Assembly: GCF_045679555.1 (NCBI RefSeq)
Contig: NC_092091.1
Span: forward strand, 94,080,584-94,144,583
Direction: 5' to 3'
DNA from: Salvelinus alpinus
Lineage: Eukaryota; Chordata; Actinopteri; Salmoniformes; Salmonidae
DNA length: 64,000 nt
Position numbers and translations under genes: made by a program. A model generated the notes under the pieces. That model was not told the origin of the DNA and searched no databases. It was given only the letters and a program-made list of their open reading frames with translations. Below, one piece after another: positions 54,745 through 64,000 of the stretch (position 1 is the first letter of the stretch; every line of letters begins with the position of its first letter).

Positions 54745-55275
54745 GTGAGACGGCACCGTGTATGGCTCCGGGAAAGTGTCGGTTCGTTACAGAGATCATT
54801 GTGGAAGTCTGGAAGATGTTGATATAAGGACCTCTTCATCTGATATGATCTTTATTTTACCCACGTCGGAACTTATTAATAAGGTACGACACGGTGCGTA
54901 CATTTATCCCGATCGTGCGTAAAATGATATTGTTGATTCGTTTTGCCTCTTGTAGCCTTCCGCTTGCGTTTATTGATGTCTGTTTGTATACCGTTAGAAG
55001 GTCATGTTTATTTTTGTATTTCATTGTTTATCTGATAAGTAGGTAGCATCATTTCATAGAACATTTGGTAAATTCACTTCTTCGTGCTAAGATTGCGGTT
55101 TGTACATCCGCGCCTCATCTCTCTTTTTAACAAACCATTTTGCAGTATTAATACAACGCTTATTCCATCCGTATGGCTTGAAACAATGAAACCATAAAAT
55201 GAGTATAGTTGGAACAGTCAGTTGACATTTAGCCAGAGAACTATTCTCGACTAGCCCCCCCACCTGCACGTCTGG
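54745..55275 (+). other. Unique DNA upstream of tbc1d1
   Basis: AT-rich, no gene or repeat recognised. Confidence 0.5.
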
Positions 55276-55362
55276 GGTGTGCGTCCCGAATGGCTCCACT
55301 ATGGTCTCTGGTCAAAAGTAGTTCACTAGATAGGGAGTAGGGCGCCATTTGCGACGTAACCT
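55276..55362 (+). repeat. Dispersed salmonid repeat fragment
   Basis: CTGGTCAAAAGTAGTTCACT and GATAGGGAGTAGGGCGCCAT follow a motif common in salmonid genomes. Confidence 0.5.
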
Positions 55363-55478
55363 TGGTGTTGCTGTAGAACAAGGTTGAACTTGAGGGAGAG
55401 CTCCTCCAAGGAGTCCAAATGACACATTGTTTCCTTTGCGCAGCTGAGCAAGACACACACACAGCTTGGTGTATTATT

Positions 55479-55536
55479 GGGGCGGCAGGGTAGCTTAGTG
55501 GTTAGAGCGTTGGGCTAGTAACCGAAAGGTTGCAAA
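55479..55536 (+). mobile_element. Truncated HpaI-type salmonid SINE head
   Basis: GGGGCGGCAGGGTAGCTTAG, TGGTTAGAGCGTTGGGCTAG, TAACCGAAAGGTTGCAAA is the tRNA-related head of the HpaI SINE. It stops inside the tRNA-like region where the 33-bp array begins. Confidence 0.85.
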
Positions 55537-57893
55537 TGTGTGTAGAAGTTGTAGAAGTTGGTAGTGAAGTAGGCCTTGTCCCTGTGTAGAAGTTGGTAGT
55601 GAAGTAGGCCTTGTCCCTGTGTAGAAGTTGGTAGTGTAGTAGGCCTTGTCCCAGTGTAGAAGTTGGTAGTGTAGTAGGCCTTGTCCCTGTGTAGAAGTTG
55701 GTAGTGTAGTAGGTCTTGTCCCTGTGTAGAAGTTGGTAGTGAAGTAGGCCTTGTCCCCGTGTAGAAGTTGGTAGTGAAGTAGGCCTTGTCCCCGTGTAGA
55801 AGTTGGTAGTGAAGTAGGCCTTGTCCCCGTGTAGAAGTTGGTAGTGTAGTAGGCCTTGTCCCCGTGTAGAAGTTGGTAGTGTAGTAGGCCTTGTCCCCGT
55901 GTAGAAGTTGGTAGTGTAGTAGGCCTTGTCCCCGTGTAGAAGTTGGTAGTGTAGTAGGCCTTGTCCCCGTGTAGAAGTTGGTAGTGTAGTAGGCCTTGTC
56001 CCTGTGTAGAAGTTGGTAGTGTAGTAGACCTTGTAGAAGTTGGTAGTGTAGTAGGCCTTGTCCCTGTGTATAAGTTGGTAGTGTAGTAGGCCTTGTCCCT
56101 GTGTAGAAGTTGGTAGTGTAGTAGGCCTTGTCCCTGTGTAGAAGTTGGTAGTGTAGTAGGCCTTGTCCCTGTGTAGAAGTTGGTAGAGAAGTAGGCCTTG
56201 TCCCTGTGTAGAAGTTGGTAGTGTAGTAGTCCTTGTCCCTGTGTAGAAGTTGGTAGTGTAGTAGGCCTTGTCCCTGTGTAGAAGTTGGTAGTGAAGTAGG
56301 CCTTGTAGAAGTTGGTAGTGAAGTAGGCCTTGTCCCTGTGTAGAAGTTGGTAGTGAAGTAGGCCTTGTCCCTGTGTAGAAGTTGGTAGTGTAGTAGGCCT
56401 TGTCCCTGTGTAGAAGTTGGTAGTGTAGTAGGCCTTGTACCTGTGTAGAGGTTGGTAGTGAAGTAGGCCTTGTCCCCGTGTAGAAGTTGGTAGTGAAGTA
56501 GGCCTTGTCCCCGTGTAGAAGTTGGTATTGTAGTAGGCCTTGTCCCTGTGTAGAAGTTGGTAGTGTAGTAGGCCTTGTCCCTGTGTAGAAGTTTGTAGTG
56601 AAGTAGGCCTTGTCCCTGTGTAGAAGTTGGTAGTGTAGTAGGCCTTGTAGAAGTTGGTAGTGTAGTAGGCCTTGTACCTGTGTAGAAGTTGTTAGTGTAG
56701 TAGGCCTTGTCCCTGTGTAGAAGTTGGTAGTGTAGTAGGCCTTGTCCCTGTGTAGAAGTTGGTAGTGAAGTAGGCCTTGTCCCTGTGTAGAAGTTGGTGG
56801 TGTAGTAGGCCTTGTAGAAGTTGGTAGTGTAGTAGGCCTTGTACCTGTGTAGAAGTTGGTAGTGAAGTAGGCCTTGTCCTTGTGTAGAAGTTGGTAGTGT
56901 AGTAGGCCTTGTCCCCATGTAGAAGTTGGTAGTGTAGTAGTCCTTGTCCCTGTGTAGAAGTTGGTAATGTAGTAGGCCTTGTAGAAGTTGGTAGTGTAGT
57001 AGGCCTTGTCCCTGTGTAGAAGTTGGTATTGTAGTAGGCCTTGTCCCTGTGTAGAAGTTGGTAGTGTAGTAGGCCTTGTCCCTGTGTAGAAGTTTGTAGT
57101 GAAGTAGGCCTTGTCCCTGTGTAGAAGTTGGTAGTGTAGTAGGCCTTGTAGAAGTTGGTAGTGTAGTAGGCCTTGTACCTGTGTAGAAGTTGGTAGTGTA
57201 GTAGGCCTTGTCCCTGTGTAGAAGTTGGTAGTGTAGTAGGCCTTGTCCCTGTGTAGAAGTTGGTAGTGAAGTAGGCCTTGTCCCTGTGTAGAAGTTGGTG
57301 GTGTAGTAGGCCTTGTAGAAGTTGGTAGTGTAGTAGGCCTTGTACCTGTGTAGAAGTTGGTAGTGAAGTAGGCCTTGTCCTTGTGTAGAAGTTGGTAGTG
57401 TAGTAGGCCTTGTCCCCATGTAGAAGTTGGTAGTGTAGTAGTCCTTGTCCCTGTGTAGAAGTTGGTAATGTAGTAGGCCTTGTAGAAGTTGGTAGTGTAG
57501 TAGGCCTTGTCCCTGTGTAGAAGTTGGTAGTGTAGTAGGCCTTGTCCCTGTGTAGAAGTTGGTAGTGTAGTAGGCCTTGTCCCTGTGTAGAAGTTGGTAG
57601 TGTAGTAGGCCTTGTCCCTGTGTAGAAGTTGCTAGTGTAGTAGGCCTTGTCCCTGTGTAGAAGTTGCTAGTGTAGTAGGCCTTGTCCCTGTGTAGAAGTT
57701 GGTAGTGTAGTAGGCCTTGTCCCCGTGTAGAAGTTGGTAGTGTAGTAGACCTTGTCCCCGTGTAGAAGTTGGGAGTGAAGTAGGTCTTGTCCCCGTGTAG
57801 AAGTTGGTAGTGTAGTAGGCCTTGTCCCTGTGTAGAAGTTGGTAGTGTAGTAGGCCTTGTCCCTGTGTAGAAGTTGGTAGTGAAGTAGGCCTT
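55537..57893 (+). repeat. 33-bp minisatellite upstream of tbc1d1, about 74 copies
   Basis: The unit is TGTAGAAGTTGGTAGTGTAG plus TAGGCCTTGTCCC, with 15-18 bp short units where GTCCC..GTG is lost. A block of about 480 bp (56520-56985) is repeated at 57010-57490. The 33-nt period creates an 863-codon open minus-strand frame with no coding support. Confidence 0.95.
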
Positions 57894-58095
57894 GTCCATC
57901 TTACTGGTGATATGTTGGCAGGGCAGTAGGCCTATCTTACTGGTGATATGTTGGCAGGGCAGTAGGCCTATCTTACTGGTGATATGTTGGCAGGGCAGTA
58001 GGTCTACCTTACTGGTGATATGTTGGCAGGGCAGTAGGCCTATCTTACTGGTGATATGTTGGCAGGGCAGTAGGCCTACCTTACTGGTGATATGA
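57894..58095 (+). repeat. 36-bp minisatellite
   Basis: About 5.5 copies of TATCTTACTGGTGATATGTT GGCAGGGCAGTAGGCC; it shares the junction AGTAGGCC with the preceding 33-bp array. Confidence 0.95.
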
Positions 58096-58299
58096 AACGT
58101 TTTCAACTGTCAGTTGTTTGTGTCACTGACTGTAACTCATTCCCAGTTGTAATCAGACAGCTAGTTTGACCTACAGTACGGCTGGCAGCCGGGATGTGTG
58201 TCATGGGGATTTATGTGTGTTGACTGACCGTCAGTGTGTGAAGGCTACGCAGGTCACACACACACGCCAAACCAAGAGTTGGTGTGTGTGCCCACCAAA

Positions 58300-58857
58300 A
58301 TAATGGAAACGTAATGTAAATACCAAAATAATGGAAACAACAATAATGGAAACAACAATAATGGAAACACCAAAATAATGGAAAAACCAACATAATGAAA
58401 ACACCAAAATAAAGGAAACACCAACATAATGAAAACACCAAAATAAAAGAAACACCAACATAATGTAAACATCAAAATAATGAAAACACCAACATAATGT
58501 AAACACCAAAATAATGTAAACACCAACATAAAGGAAACACCAACATAATGTAAATATCAAAATAATGAAAACACCAACATAATGTAAACACCAAAATAAT
58601 GAAAACACCAAAATAATGTAAACACCAACATAAAGGAAACACCAACATAATGTAAATATCAAAATAATGAAAACACCAACATAATGTAAACACCAAAATA
58701 ATGTAAACACCAAAATAATGTAAACACCAACATAAAGGAAACACCAACATAATGTAAATATCAAAATAATGAAAACACCAACATAATGTAAACACCAAAA
58801 TAATGAAAACACTAAAATAATGAAAACACCAAAATAATGTAAACACCAACATATAGT
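58300..58857 (+). repeat. A-rich tandem repeat (AACACCAAAATAATG type)
   Basis: Units of 15-19 bp, with block repeats of about 95-110 bp. The ATAATGGAAACACC motif is typical of DNA next to salmonid Tc1-like remnants, and one follows directly. Open frames rich in F/W/C on the minus strand are artefacts. Confidence 0.9.
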
Positions 58858-59064
58858 GTGTTAACAGGGCGTTGGGTCACCAACAACCAGAACAGCTCCA
58901 ATGCACCTCGACATGGATTCTAGAAGTGTCTGGAACTCTATTGGAAGGATGTGACCTCATTCTTCCACCAGAAAAATTCCATGTTTTTGGTGAAGACGCT
59001 GCCTCAGGCGCCGCTCCAGAATCTCCCATAAGTATTCAGTTGGGTGGAGAACTGGTGACTGACT

Positions 59065-59066
<2 letters not shown>
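58858..59066 (-). mobile_element. Tc1-like transposase C-terminal remnant, part 1
   Basis: Minus-strand text corresponds to the end of a Tc1/mariner transposase (EILERRLRQ-like, then LVESMPR-IEAVL-like) with frameshifts. A CA microsatellite (59066-59131) interrupts it. Confidence 0.65.

Positions 59067-59131
<65 letters not shown>
59066..59131 (+). repeat. (AC)n microsatellite
   Basis: About 32 uninterrupted AC dinucleotides. Confidence 0.98.
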
Positions 59132-59134
<3 letters not shown>

Positions 59135-59136
<2 letters not shown>

Positions 59137-59375
59137 AAGCCCTCCTTTGAGGGCCCTTTAAATCAAAGCCACTGAGACCTCTTCTTCCAGCCATGGTAGC
59201 CTAAATAATGGACGACTAGGAATTTTAATACATGACCCCCTAAGCATGATGGGATGTTATTTGCTTAATGAACTCAGCAACCACACCCTGTGTGGAAACA
59301 CCTGCTTTCAATATACTTTTGTATCCCCTCATTTAGTCAAGTGTTTCCTTTACTCTGGCAGTTACCTGTAGGTCA
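59135..59375 (-). mobile_element. Tc1-like element terminal part, part 2
   Basis: CATGACCCCCTAAGCATGAT GGGATGTTA, then GTGTTTCCTTTACTCTGGCA GTTACCTGTA, the end region of the same element family. 59376-59544 shows nothing further. Confidence 0.6.
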
Positions 59376-59544
59376 GGCCTCATGTAGCTGTGGGAAATGT
59401 AAACCCCAAATAGAAACAGACAGGTGTTGAAATCCAGAGATAGACACTAGCTACCACCCCTAACCCCCACAAGAGTTACTACACTACTGTCCTAATCACA
59501 AAATAACACACAGGCTGCAGTACAGACGTACTTCAGAAACTCTG

Positions 59545-59846
59545 TGTAATGTTATGGTTGTCCCAGTCTTCAGTAACTCTGTTGTGGTTGTCCCAGTCTT
59601 CAGTAACTCTGTTGTGGTTGTCCCAGTCTTCAGTAACTCTGTGTAGTCTTTTTGTTGTCCCAGTCTTAATTAACTCTGTGTAGTCTTTTTGTTGTCCCAG
59701 TCTTCATTAACTCTGTGTAGTTTTTTTGTTGTCCCAGTCTTCATTAACTCTATGTAACATTGCGGTTGTTCTAGTCTTCAGTAACTCTGCACAATGTTGT
59801 GGTTGTCCCAGTTTTCAGTAACTCTGTGCAATGTTGTGGTTGTCCC
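59545..59846 (+). repeat. 30-40 bp repeat ending at the tbc1d1 acceptor
   Basis: About eight copies of TTGTGGTTGTCCCAG TCTTCAGTAACTCTG. Each contains TGTCCCAG, and the last TGTCCCAGCAG is the acceptor of the tbc1d1 exon, so the array again multiplies a 3' splice site. Confidence 0.85.
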
Positions 59847-59848
59847 AG

Positions 59849-60820
59849 CAGATATAGACCAGAGGACTTCCAAGGAGACAGACAGCCATGGAGGGACTCT
59901 ACTTTGACGTCAAGCCCTGTGACCAACACCCCAGCATTCCTCCCCCTCCCTCCCCCCTTCCCCTCACCCCAAACACCGCCCCTCCCCTCCCTTCTCCTTT
60001 AGCCCCCTCCCCCCTTATTCTCCCCCATAACAGAACCTCTTTCTCAGCCCTCATCCCCTCCCCCTTGGCCTCCTCCCCCCTCACCCCCAACACCCATCCT
60101 CACCCAGCCCTCACCCCCTTGTCATCCTCCCCCCTCACCCTCAACACCCATCCTCACCCAGCCCTCACCCCCTCCCGCCTTAACCTCACCCCTAACAGAT
60201 GGTCCTACACAACCCTCACCTCTACACCCTCCCCCCTCCACCTCACCCCTCTCGGAAGAAACACTGCTCCCGCAGAGGAAGAGGAGGGAAAGGAGGAAGA
60301 GGTTCGATACAGACTGACTCTGGTTGGCTGTCTCCCGGTCCATCCCCTCACCACCATGGCCATGCTGCCCTGGGTCGTGGCTGAGATCGGGAGGCCTCGG
60401 CCTGGGGAGAGAGAAAAGGCTGTAGGGGGTCGGCCGCCTGGAAGTCCTGCAAGTAGAGACACACACACCGGAACCGGACACACACGCACCGGAACCAGAC
60501 ACACACGCACCGGAACCGGACACACACACACCGGAAGTGGACTTTCGGAAGTGGAGAGCGTTTCCTCACGACGACACGAGACGGTGTGTCTGTGTGTGTC
60601 CGCCTCGTGGGTGCGGTGTGTGTGGACGGAGGAGGAGGTGGAGAGGGACAGGCGACCGTGGGACCCCCTCACACACACTCACACAGTGTTGTTTGAGTGC
60701 CGGCCGCACCGCCTCACCAAGCTACTCCACAACAGCAGGGAACCGCGTAGCTTTGGTTGTCTGGTTCGAGACACACATCTCTGTTACTGCTACGTCTTCC
60801 AATGCCAGGACTGCACCAAG
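59849..60820 (+). CDS. tbc1d1: TBC1D1 first coding exon (CDS 59888-60820, N-terminal half of PTB1)
   Basis: The acceptor is a NAGNAG (CAGCAG, 59846-59851), then a 37-nt 5' UTR and ATG at 59888 in good context (GCCATGG). 311 codons run to the AAG/GTACGC donor at 60821, phase 0. Residues about 1-140 are a Pro/Ser/Thr-rich low-complexity segment; from about residue 142 the sequence is homologous to the first PTB domain of TBC1D1: LTLVGCLPVHPLTTMAMLPW, WDPL, FECRPHRLTKLLHNS, CYVFQCQDCTK. A second low-complexity insert (TGTGHTR repeats, about 196-218) sits in the loop after the first PTB strand. TBC1D1 is a cytosolic Rab-GTPase-activating protein of the AS160 family controlling GLUT4 vesicle traffic downstream of AKT and AMPK; the TBC domain lies outside this window. 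TBC1D4 is less likely given HxLTTMxMLPWVVAE and synteny. Confidence 0.88.
59935..60240 (+). repeat. C-rich repeat inside the tbc1d1 coding exon
   Basis: Imperfect 50-55 bp repeats (CTCACCC-CAACACCCATCCTCA type) encoding LTPNTHPHPALTP-like Pro-rich peptides. It stays open in the tbc1d1 frame. Confidence 0.8.
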
Positions 60821-60825
60821 GTACG

Positions 60826-60826
<1 letters not shown>

Positions 60827-60902
<76 letters not shown>
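60827..60902 (+). repeat. (TG)n microsatellite at the start of tbc1d1 intron
   Basis: About 37 TG dinucleotides beginning seven bases after the donor GTACGC. Confidence 0.97.
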
Positions 60903-60904
<2 letters not shown>

Positions 60905-60998
60905 TTGAGAAGTGTTTGTATTAGAAAATCAGCAACGTGACACAGAACACTCACACATTAGAAGTTCAAAGTTCAGGAAAATGGACAGCTCAGATTAC

Positions 60999-61185
60999 AC
61001 ACAGAGAGAGGGGGAGGGGGAGGGAGGAGGAGAGAGGGAGGGAGAGGGGGAGAGGGGGAAAGAGGGGGAGAGGGAGGCAGAGGGGGAGAGGGGAGGATAG
61101 GGGGAGAGAGGGAGGGAGGGAGAGGGGGAGGAAGAGGGAGAGGGGGAGGAAGAGGGAGAGGGGGAGAGGGAGGCAGAGTGTGTGT
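60999..61185 (+). repeat. GA/G-rich purine tract
   Basis: GGGGGAGAGGGAG-type repeats, all purine on the + strand; mirror image in composition of the CT tracts elsewhere. Confidence 0.9.
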
Positions 61186-61265
61186 AATTGTAGAAAACAG
61201 CAAAGTGAGATAGTAAGTAGTGAATAACACCAGGGTGTTTCTCCCTCTGAAAGTCTGTTTCAACA

Positions 61266-61381
<116 letters not shown>

Positions 61382-61574
61382 CCGACTGCTTCAGTATTTG
61401 TTATGATATGCGGCAGTGTGACATTAGAAACAGTATCACGGTAACCTGACAGAACGCTTCAACACACACACACTTCTCGTAGAACGTTCATCAAACAGGA
61501 TGTAGATCAGGGTACCACGGAGACCACTTCCTGTGGCAGGGTGTATGTCTGTGTGTGTGCTGACCAATTCTTGG

Positions 61575-61780
61575 CGCTCTCTCGTCTCTCTCTGTCACTC
61601 ACTCACACTCTCATCTCTCTCTGTCTCTCACTCTCTCTCTCTCTCTCTCACCTCTCTCTGTCTCTCACTCTCTCTCCCGTCTCTCTCTGTCTCTCACTCA
61701 CACTCTCGTCTCTCTCTGTCTCTCTCTCTCTCTGTCTCGCTCTCTCGTCTCTCTCTGTCTCTCACTCACTCACTCACTCG

Positions 61781-61818
<38 letters not shown>

Positions 61819-61862
61819 CTCTGTCTCTCACTCACACCTCTCTCTGTCTCTCTCTCTCCTCC
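61575..61862 (+). repeat. CT-rich repeat (CTCTCTGTCTCTCACTC type)
   Basis: Imperfect 20-45 bp units of pyrimidine-rich DNA in tbc1d1 intron 1. Confidence 0.9.
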
Positions 61863-61964
61863 CTCCACCCGTGCCCTTCATTCATTGGTGGTGATGTCAC
61901 TGTGGCCTAGCCACCTGTTGTTCTGACACACACACGGCTTAGCATGGTGGTTGTGTGAAAGAGA

Positions 61965-62396
61965 GAGGAATTAGAGGGTGTGAGAGAGACAGAGACCGAG
62001 GGAGAGACAGAGAGCAACAGAGGGAGACCGAGAGCAACAGAGGGAGACCGAGAGCGACAGAGGGAGACAGAGAGCGACAGAGGGAGACAGAGAGCGACAG
62101 AGGGAGACCGAGAGCGACAAAGGGAGACCGAGAGCGACAGAGGGAGACCGAGAGCAACAGAGAGCAACAGAGGGAGACCGAGAGCGACAAAGGGAGACCG
62201 AGAGCAACAGAGAGCAACAGAGGGAGACAGATGGCGACAGAGGGAGACAGATGGCGACAGAGGGAGACAGATGGCGACAGAGGGAGACAGATGGCGACAG
62301 AGGGAGACAGATGGCGACAGAGGGAGACAGATGGCGACAGAGGGAGACAGACACAGACAGACAGAGACAGACACAGACAGACAGAGGGAGACAGAC
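61965..62396 (+). repeat. GA-rich 19-20 bp repeat (GAGAGCGACAGAGGGAGAC)
   Basis: About 20 copies; later copies carry AGATGGCGACAGAGGGAGAC. Open in several frames because of the repeat composition. Confidence 0.93.
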
Positions 62397-62397
62397 T

Positions 62398-62850
62398 CAC
62401 CAGGTGAATCCAGGTGAAAAACTATGATCCCTTATTAATATCACCTGTTAAATCCACTTCAATCAGTGTAGAAGAAGGGGAGGAGACGGGTTAAAGAAGG
62501 ATTTTTAAGTCTTGAGACAATTGAGACATGGATTGTGTGTATGCCATTGAGGATGAATGGGCATAGACAAACGGGGTTTGGTAGGAGGTGTCAGGAGCAC
62601 CGGATTGTGTCATGAACTGCAACGCTGCTGGGATTTCCACACTCAACAGTTTCCTGTGTGTATCTAGAATGGTACACCACCCAGAGGACATCCAGCCAAC
62701 TTTGACACAACTGTGGGAAGCGTTGGAGTCAACATGAGCCAGCATCCCCTGTGGAACGCTTTCGACACCTTGTAGAGTCCCTGCCCCGGCGAATTGAGGC
62801 TGTTCTGAGGGCAAACCAGGGTTACCACACTGTACACATCTGAGGTTCTA
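62398..62850 (+). mobile_element. Tc1-like remnant (non-autonomous)
   Basis: Follows a dispersed salmonid element: TATGATCCCTTATTAATATC, ATTTTTAAGTCTTGAGACAA TTGAGACATGG, and a + strand transposase-like end (ERFRHLVES, PRRIEAVLRA). Frames are interrupted. Confidence 0.65.
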
Positions 62851-62859
62851 GAAGCTTCC

Positions 62860-64000
62860 ATTGAGCAACACTCTCTGGGCTCTATTGTAGAAGTAACTCT
62901 CCAACCATGTGATGTAAACACCATAACAATTTATGATCAATAACATCGAAGGCTGCAGTGAAATCCTCACAATAACAGCTCCAGCTAGGATCTTATTATC
63001 CGTTTATTTTAACCAATCATCGGACTCAGTACACGTCTCTATATGCACGCTGAAAGTCAGTAGGTAACTTGTTCTCAGACAAAAAATAGCCTTGTATTTG
63101 GTCAAACACAATTCTCTCCGTCAGTTTACTAAGAGCAGGTAGCAAACTGATTAGAGCCAGAAAAGGGTGCTTTGCTATTTTTAGGTCTGCTACCATTCTC
63201 AATAGTTTACCATCGAGGTTGTCTATACCTGGTGGTAATACAGTCTGCTACCATTCTCAATAGTTTACCATCTAGGTTGTCTATACCTGGTGGTAATACA
63301 GTCTGCTACCATTCTCAATAGTTTACCATCTAGGTTGTCTATACCTGGTGGTAATACAGTCTGCTACCATTCTCAATAGTTTACCATCTTGGTTGTCTAT
63401 ACATGGTGGTAATACAGTCTGCTACCATTCTCAATAGTTTCCCATCTAGGTTGTCTATACCTGGAGGTAATACAGTCTGCTACCATTCTCAATAGTTTCC
63501 CATCTAGGTTGTCTATACCTGGTGGTAATACAGTCTGCTACCATTCTCAATAGTTTACCATCTAGGTTGTCTATACCTGGTGGTAATACAGTCTGCTACC
63601 ATTCTCAATAGTTTACCATCTAGGTTGTCTATACCTGGTGGTAATACAGTCTGCTACCATTCTCAATAGTGTCCCATCTAGGTTGTCTATACCTGGTGGT
63701 AATACAGTCTGCTACCATTCTCAATAGTTTAGCATCTAGGTTGTCTATACCTGGAGGTAATACAGTCTGCTACCATTCTCAATAGTTTACCATCTAGGTT
63801 GTCTATACCTGGTGGCTTTTCCTTATTGATGGATAACAATAGTTTTCCCACCTCGTCCACACAAACTCGACCACATTCAAAACAGCGATCCTTCTCTTTT
63901 ATTATTAGATATTCAATACACAAATATTTTGGTTCACTGTTCAATGTTGTCATTAAACTTCTGTTTGTCCACTTTACCGGTGAAATAGTCACTGAAGTGT
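62860..64000 (-). pseudogene. Non-LTR retrotransposon reverse transcriptase fragment (5' part outside window)
   Basis: Minus-strand text contains KPPGIDNLDGKLLRMVADC (63740-63830), then after an array LPALSKLTERIVFDQIQGYF (about 63060-63150) and DFTAAFDVIDHKLL (about 62895-62965). These are successive segments of the RT domain of a teleost LINE (L2/Rex-like). Frame is lost in several places and the middle is replaced by tandem copies, so it is inactive. Confidence 0.8.
63180..63820 (+). repeat. 58-bp minisatellite seeded inside the LINE RT domain
   Basis: About 11 copies of GTCTGCTACCATTCTCAATA, GTTTACCATCTAGGTTGTCT, ATACCTGGTGGTAATACA. The unit is the antisense of the PPGIDNLDGKLLRMVAD codons still present next to the array. 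Confidence 0.95.

Noticed and set aside
55515-58106. 863-codon minus-strand ORF
   Set aside because: 33-bp and 36-bp minisatellites; the peptide is a pure repeat and no promoter, splice signal or homology supports translation.
58211-58852. Hydrophobic F/W/C-rich minus-strand ORFs that look like membrane proteins
   Set aside because: Translation of an A-rich 15-19 bp repeat next to a Tc1 remnant; open in several frames.
59888-60820. TBC1D4 (AS160) as identity
   Set aside because: PTB1 text (PVHPLTTMAMLPWVVAE, WDPL, FECRPHR) and linkage to pgm2 fit TBC1D1 better.

Overview
The window is vertebrate nuclear DNA, almost certainly from a salmonid fish. It carries two recognisable vertebrate genes in conserved order, PGM2 then TBC1D1 (neighbours on human 4p14), both on the + strand, and the 3' end of a third gene that I cannot name. 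Interspersed repeats typical of salmonids support this: a truncated HpaI-type tRNA SINE head (55479), a second tRNA-derived SINE with the RSg-type tail (42305), Tc1-like remnants, V-SINE-like fragments and LINE fragments. No bacterial, plasmid or phage features were seen.

Layout. 1-1342: last two exons of an unidentified gene encoding a Lys-rich protein, with an in-frame 18-bp repeat in the upstream exon and five 67-bp copies of the last coding segment including the stop. 1343-9200: intergenic DNA that is almost all minisatellite (units of 61, 96, 49-55, 27 and 60 bp), with one LINE 3' end inserted in an array. 9540-9805: probable PGM2 promoter. 9806-40656: PGM2, 13 coding exons and 615 codons, open reading frame and catalytic motifs intact. 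Intron 9 holds a 4.8-kb Ty3/gypsy-type LTR retrotransposon in antisense (29455-34235). 40657-42640: probable PGM2 3' UTR, again tandem repeats. 42305-44062: SINE and Tc1-like debris. 44063-53996: a 10-kb array of a unit of about 59 bp with higher-order structure. 54280-59846: 5' flank of TBC1D1 with more arrays and TE remnants. 59849-60820: first coding exon of TBC1D1 (N-terminal half of PTB1). 60821-64000: TBC1D1 intron 1 with simple repeats, a Tc1 remnant and a minus-strand LINE reverse transcriptase fragment that itself contains a 58-bp array.

The dominant signal is minisatellite birth at exon edges. By my boundaries about 45 kb of the 64 kb is tandem repeat. In PGM2 at least seven of twelve introns carry arrays whose unit copies 20-42 nt of the adjoining exon plus the splice site itself (introns 1, 2, 5, 6, 7, 11, 12), so each array is a ladder of potential donors or acceptors. 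In most of them any site other than the exon-proximal one brings in a stop or a frameshift. Intron 12 is the exception: seven further donors at exact 51-bp steps continue the native frame and could add 17-residue repeats. Because LINE and Tc1 sequences in the window are also tandemly amplified, a regional replication or repair process is at least as likely as selection on splicing.
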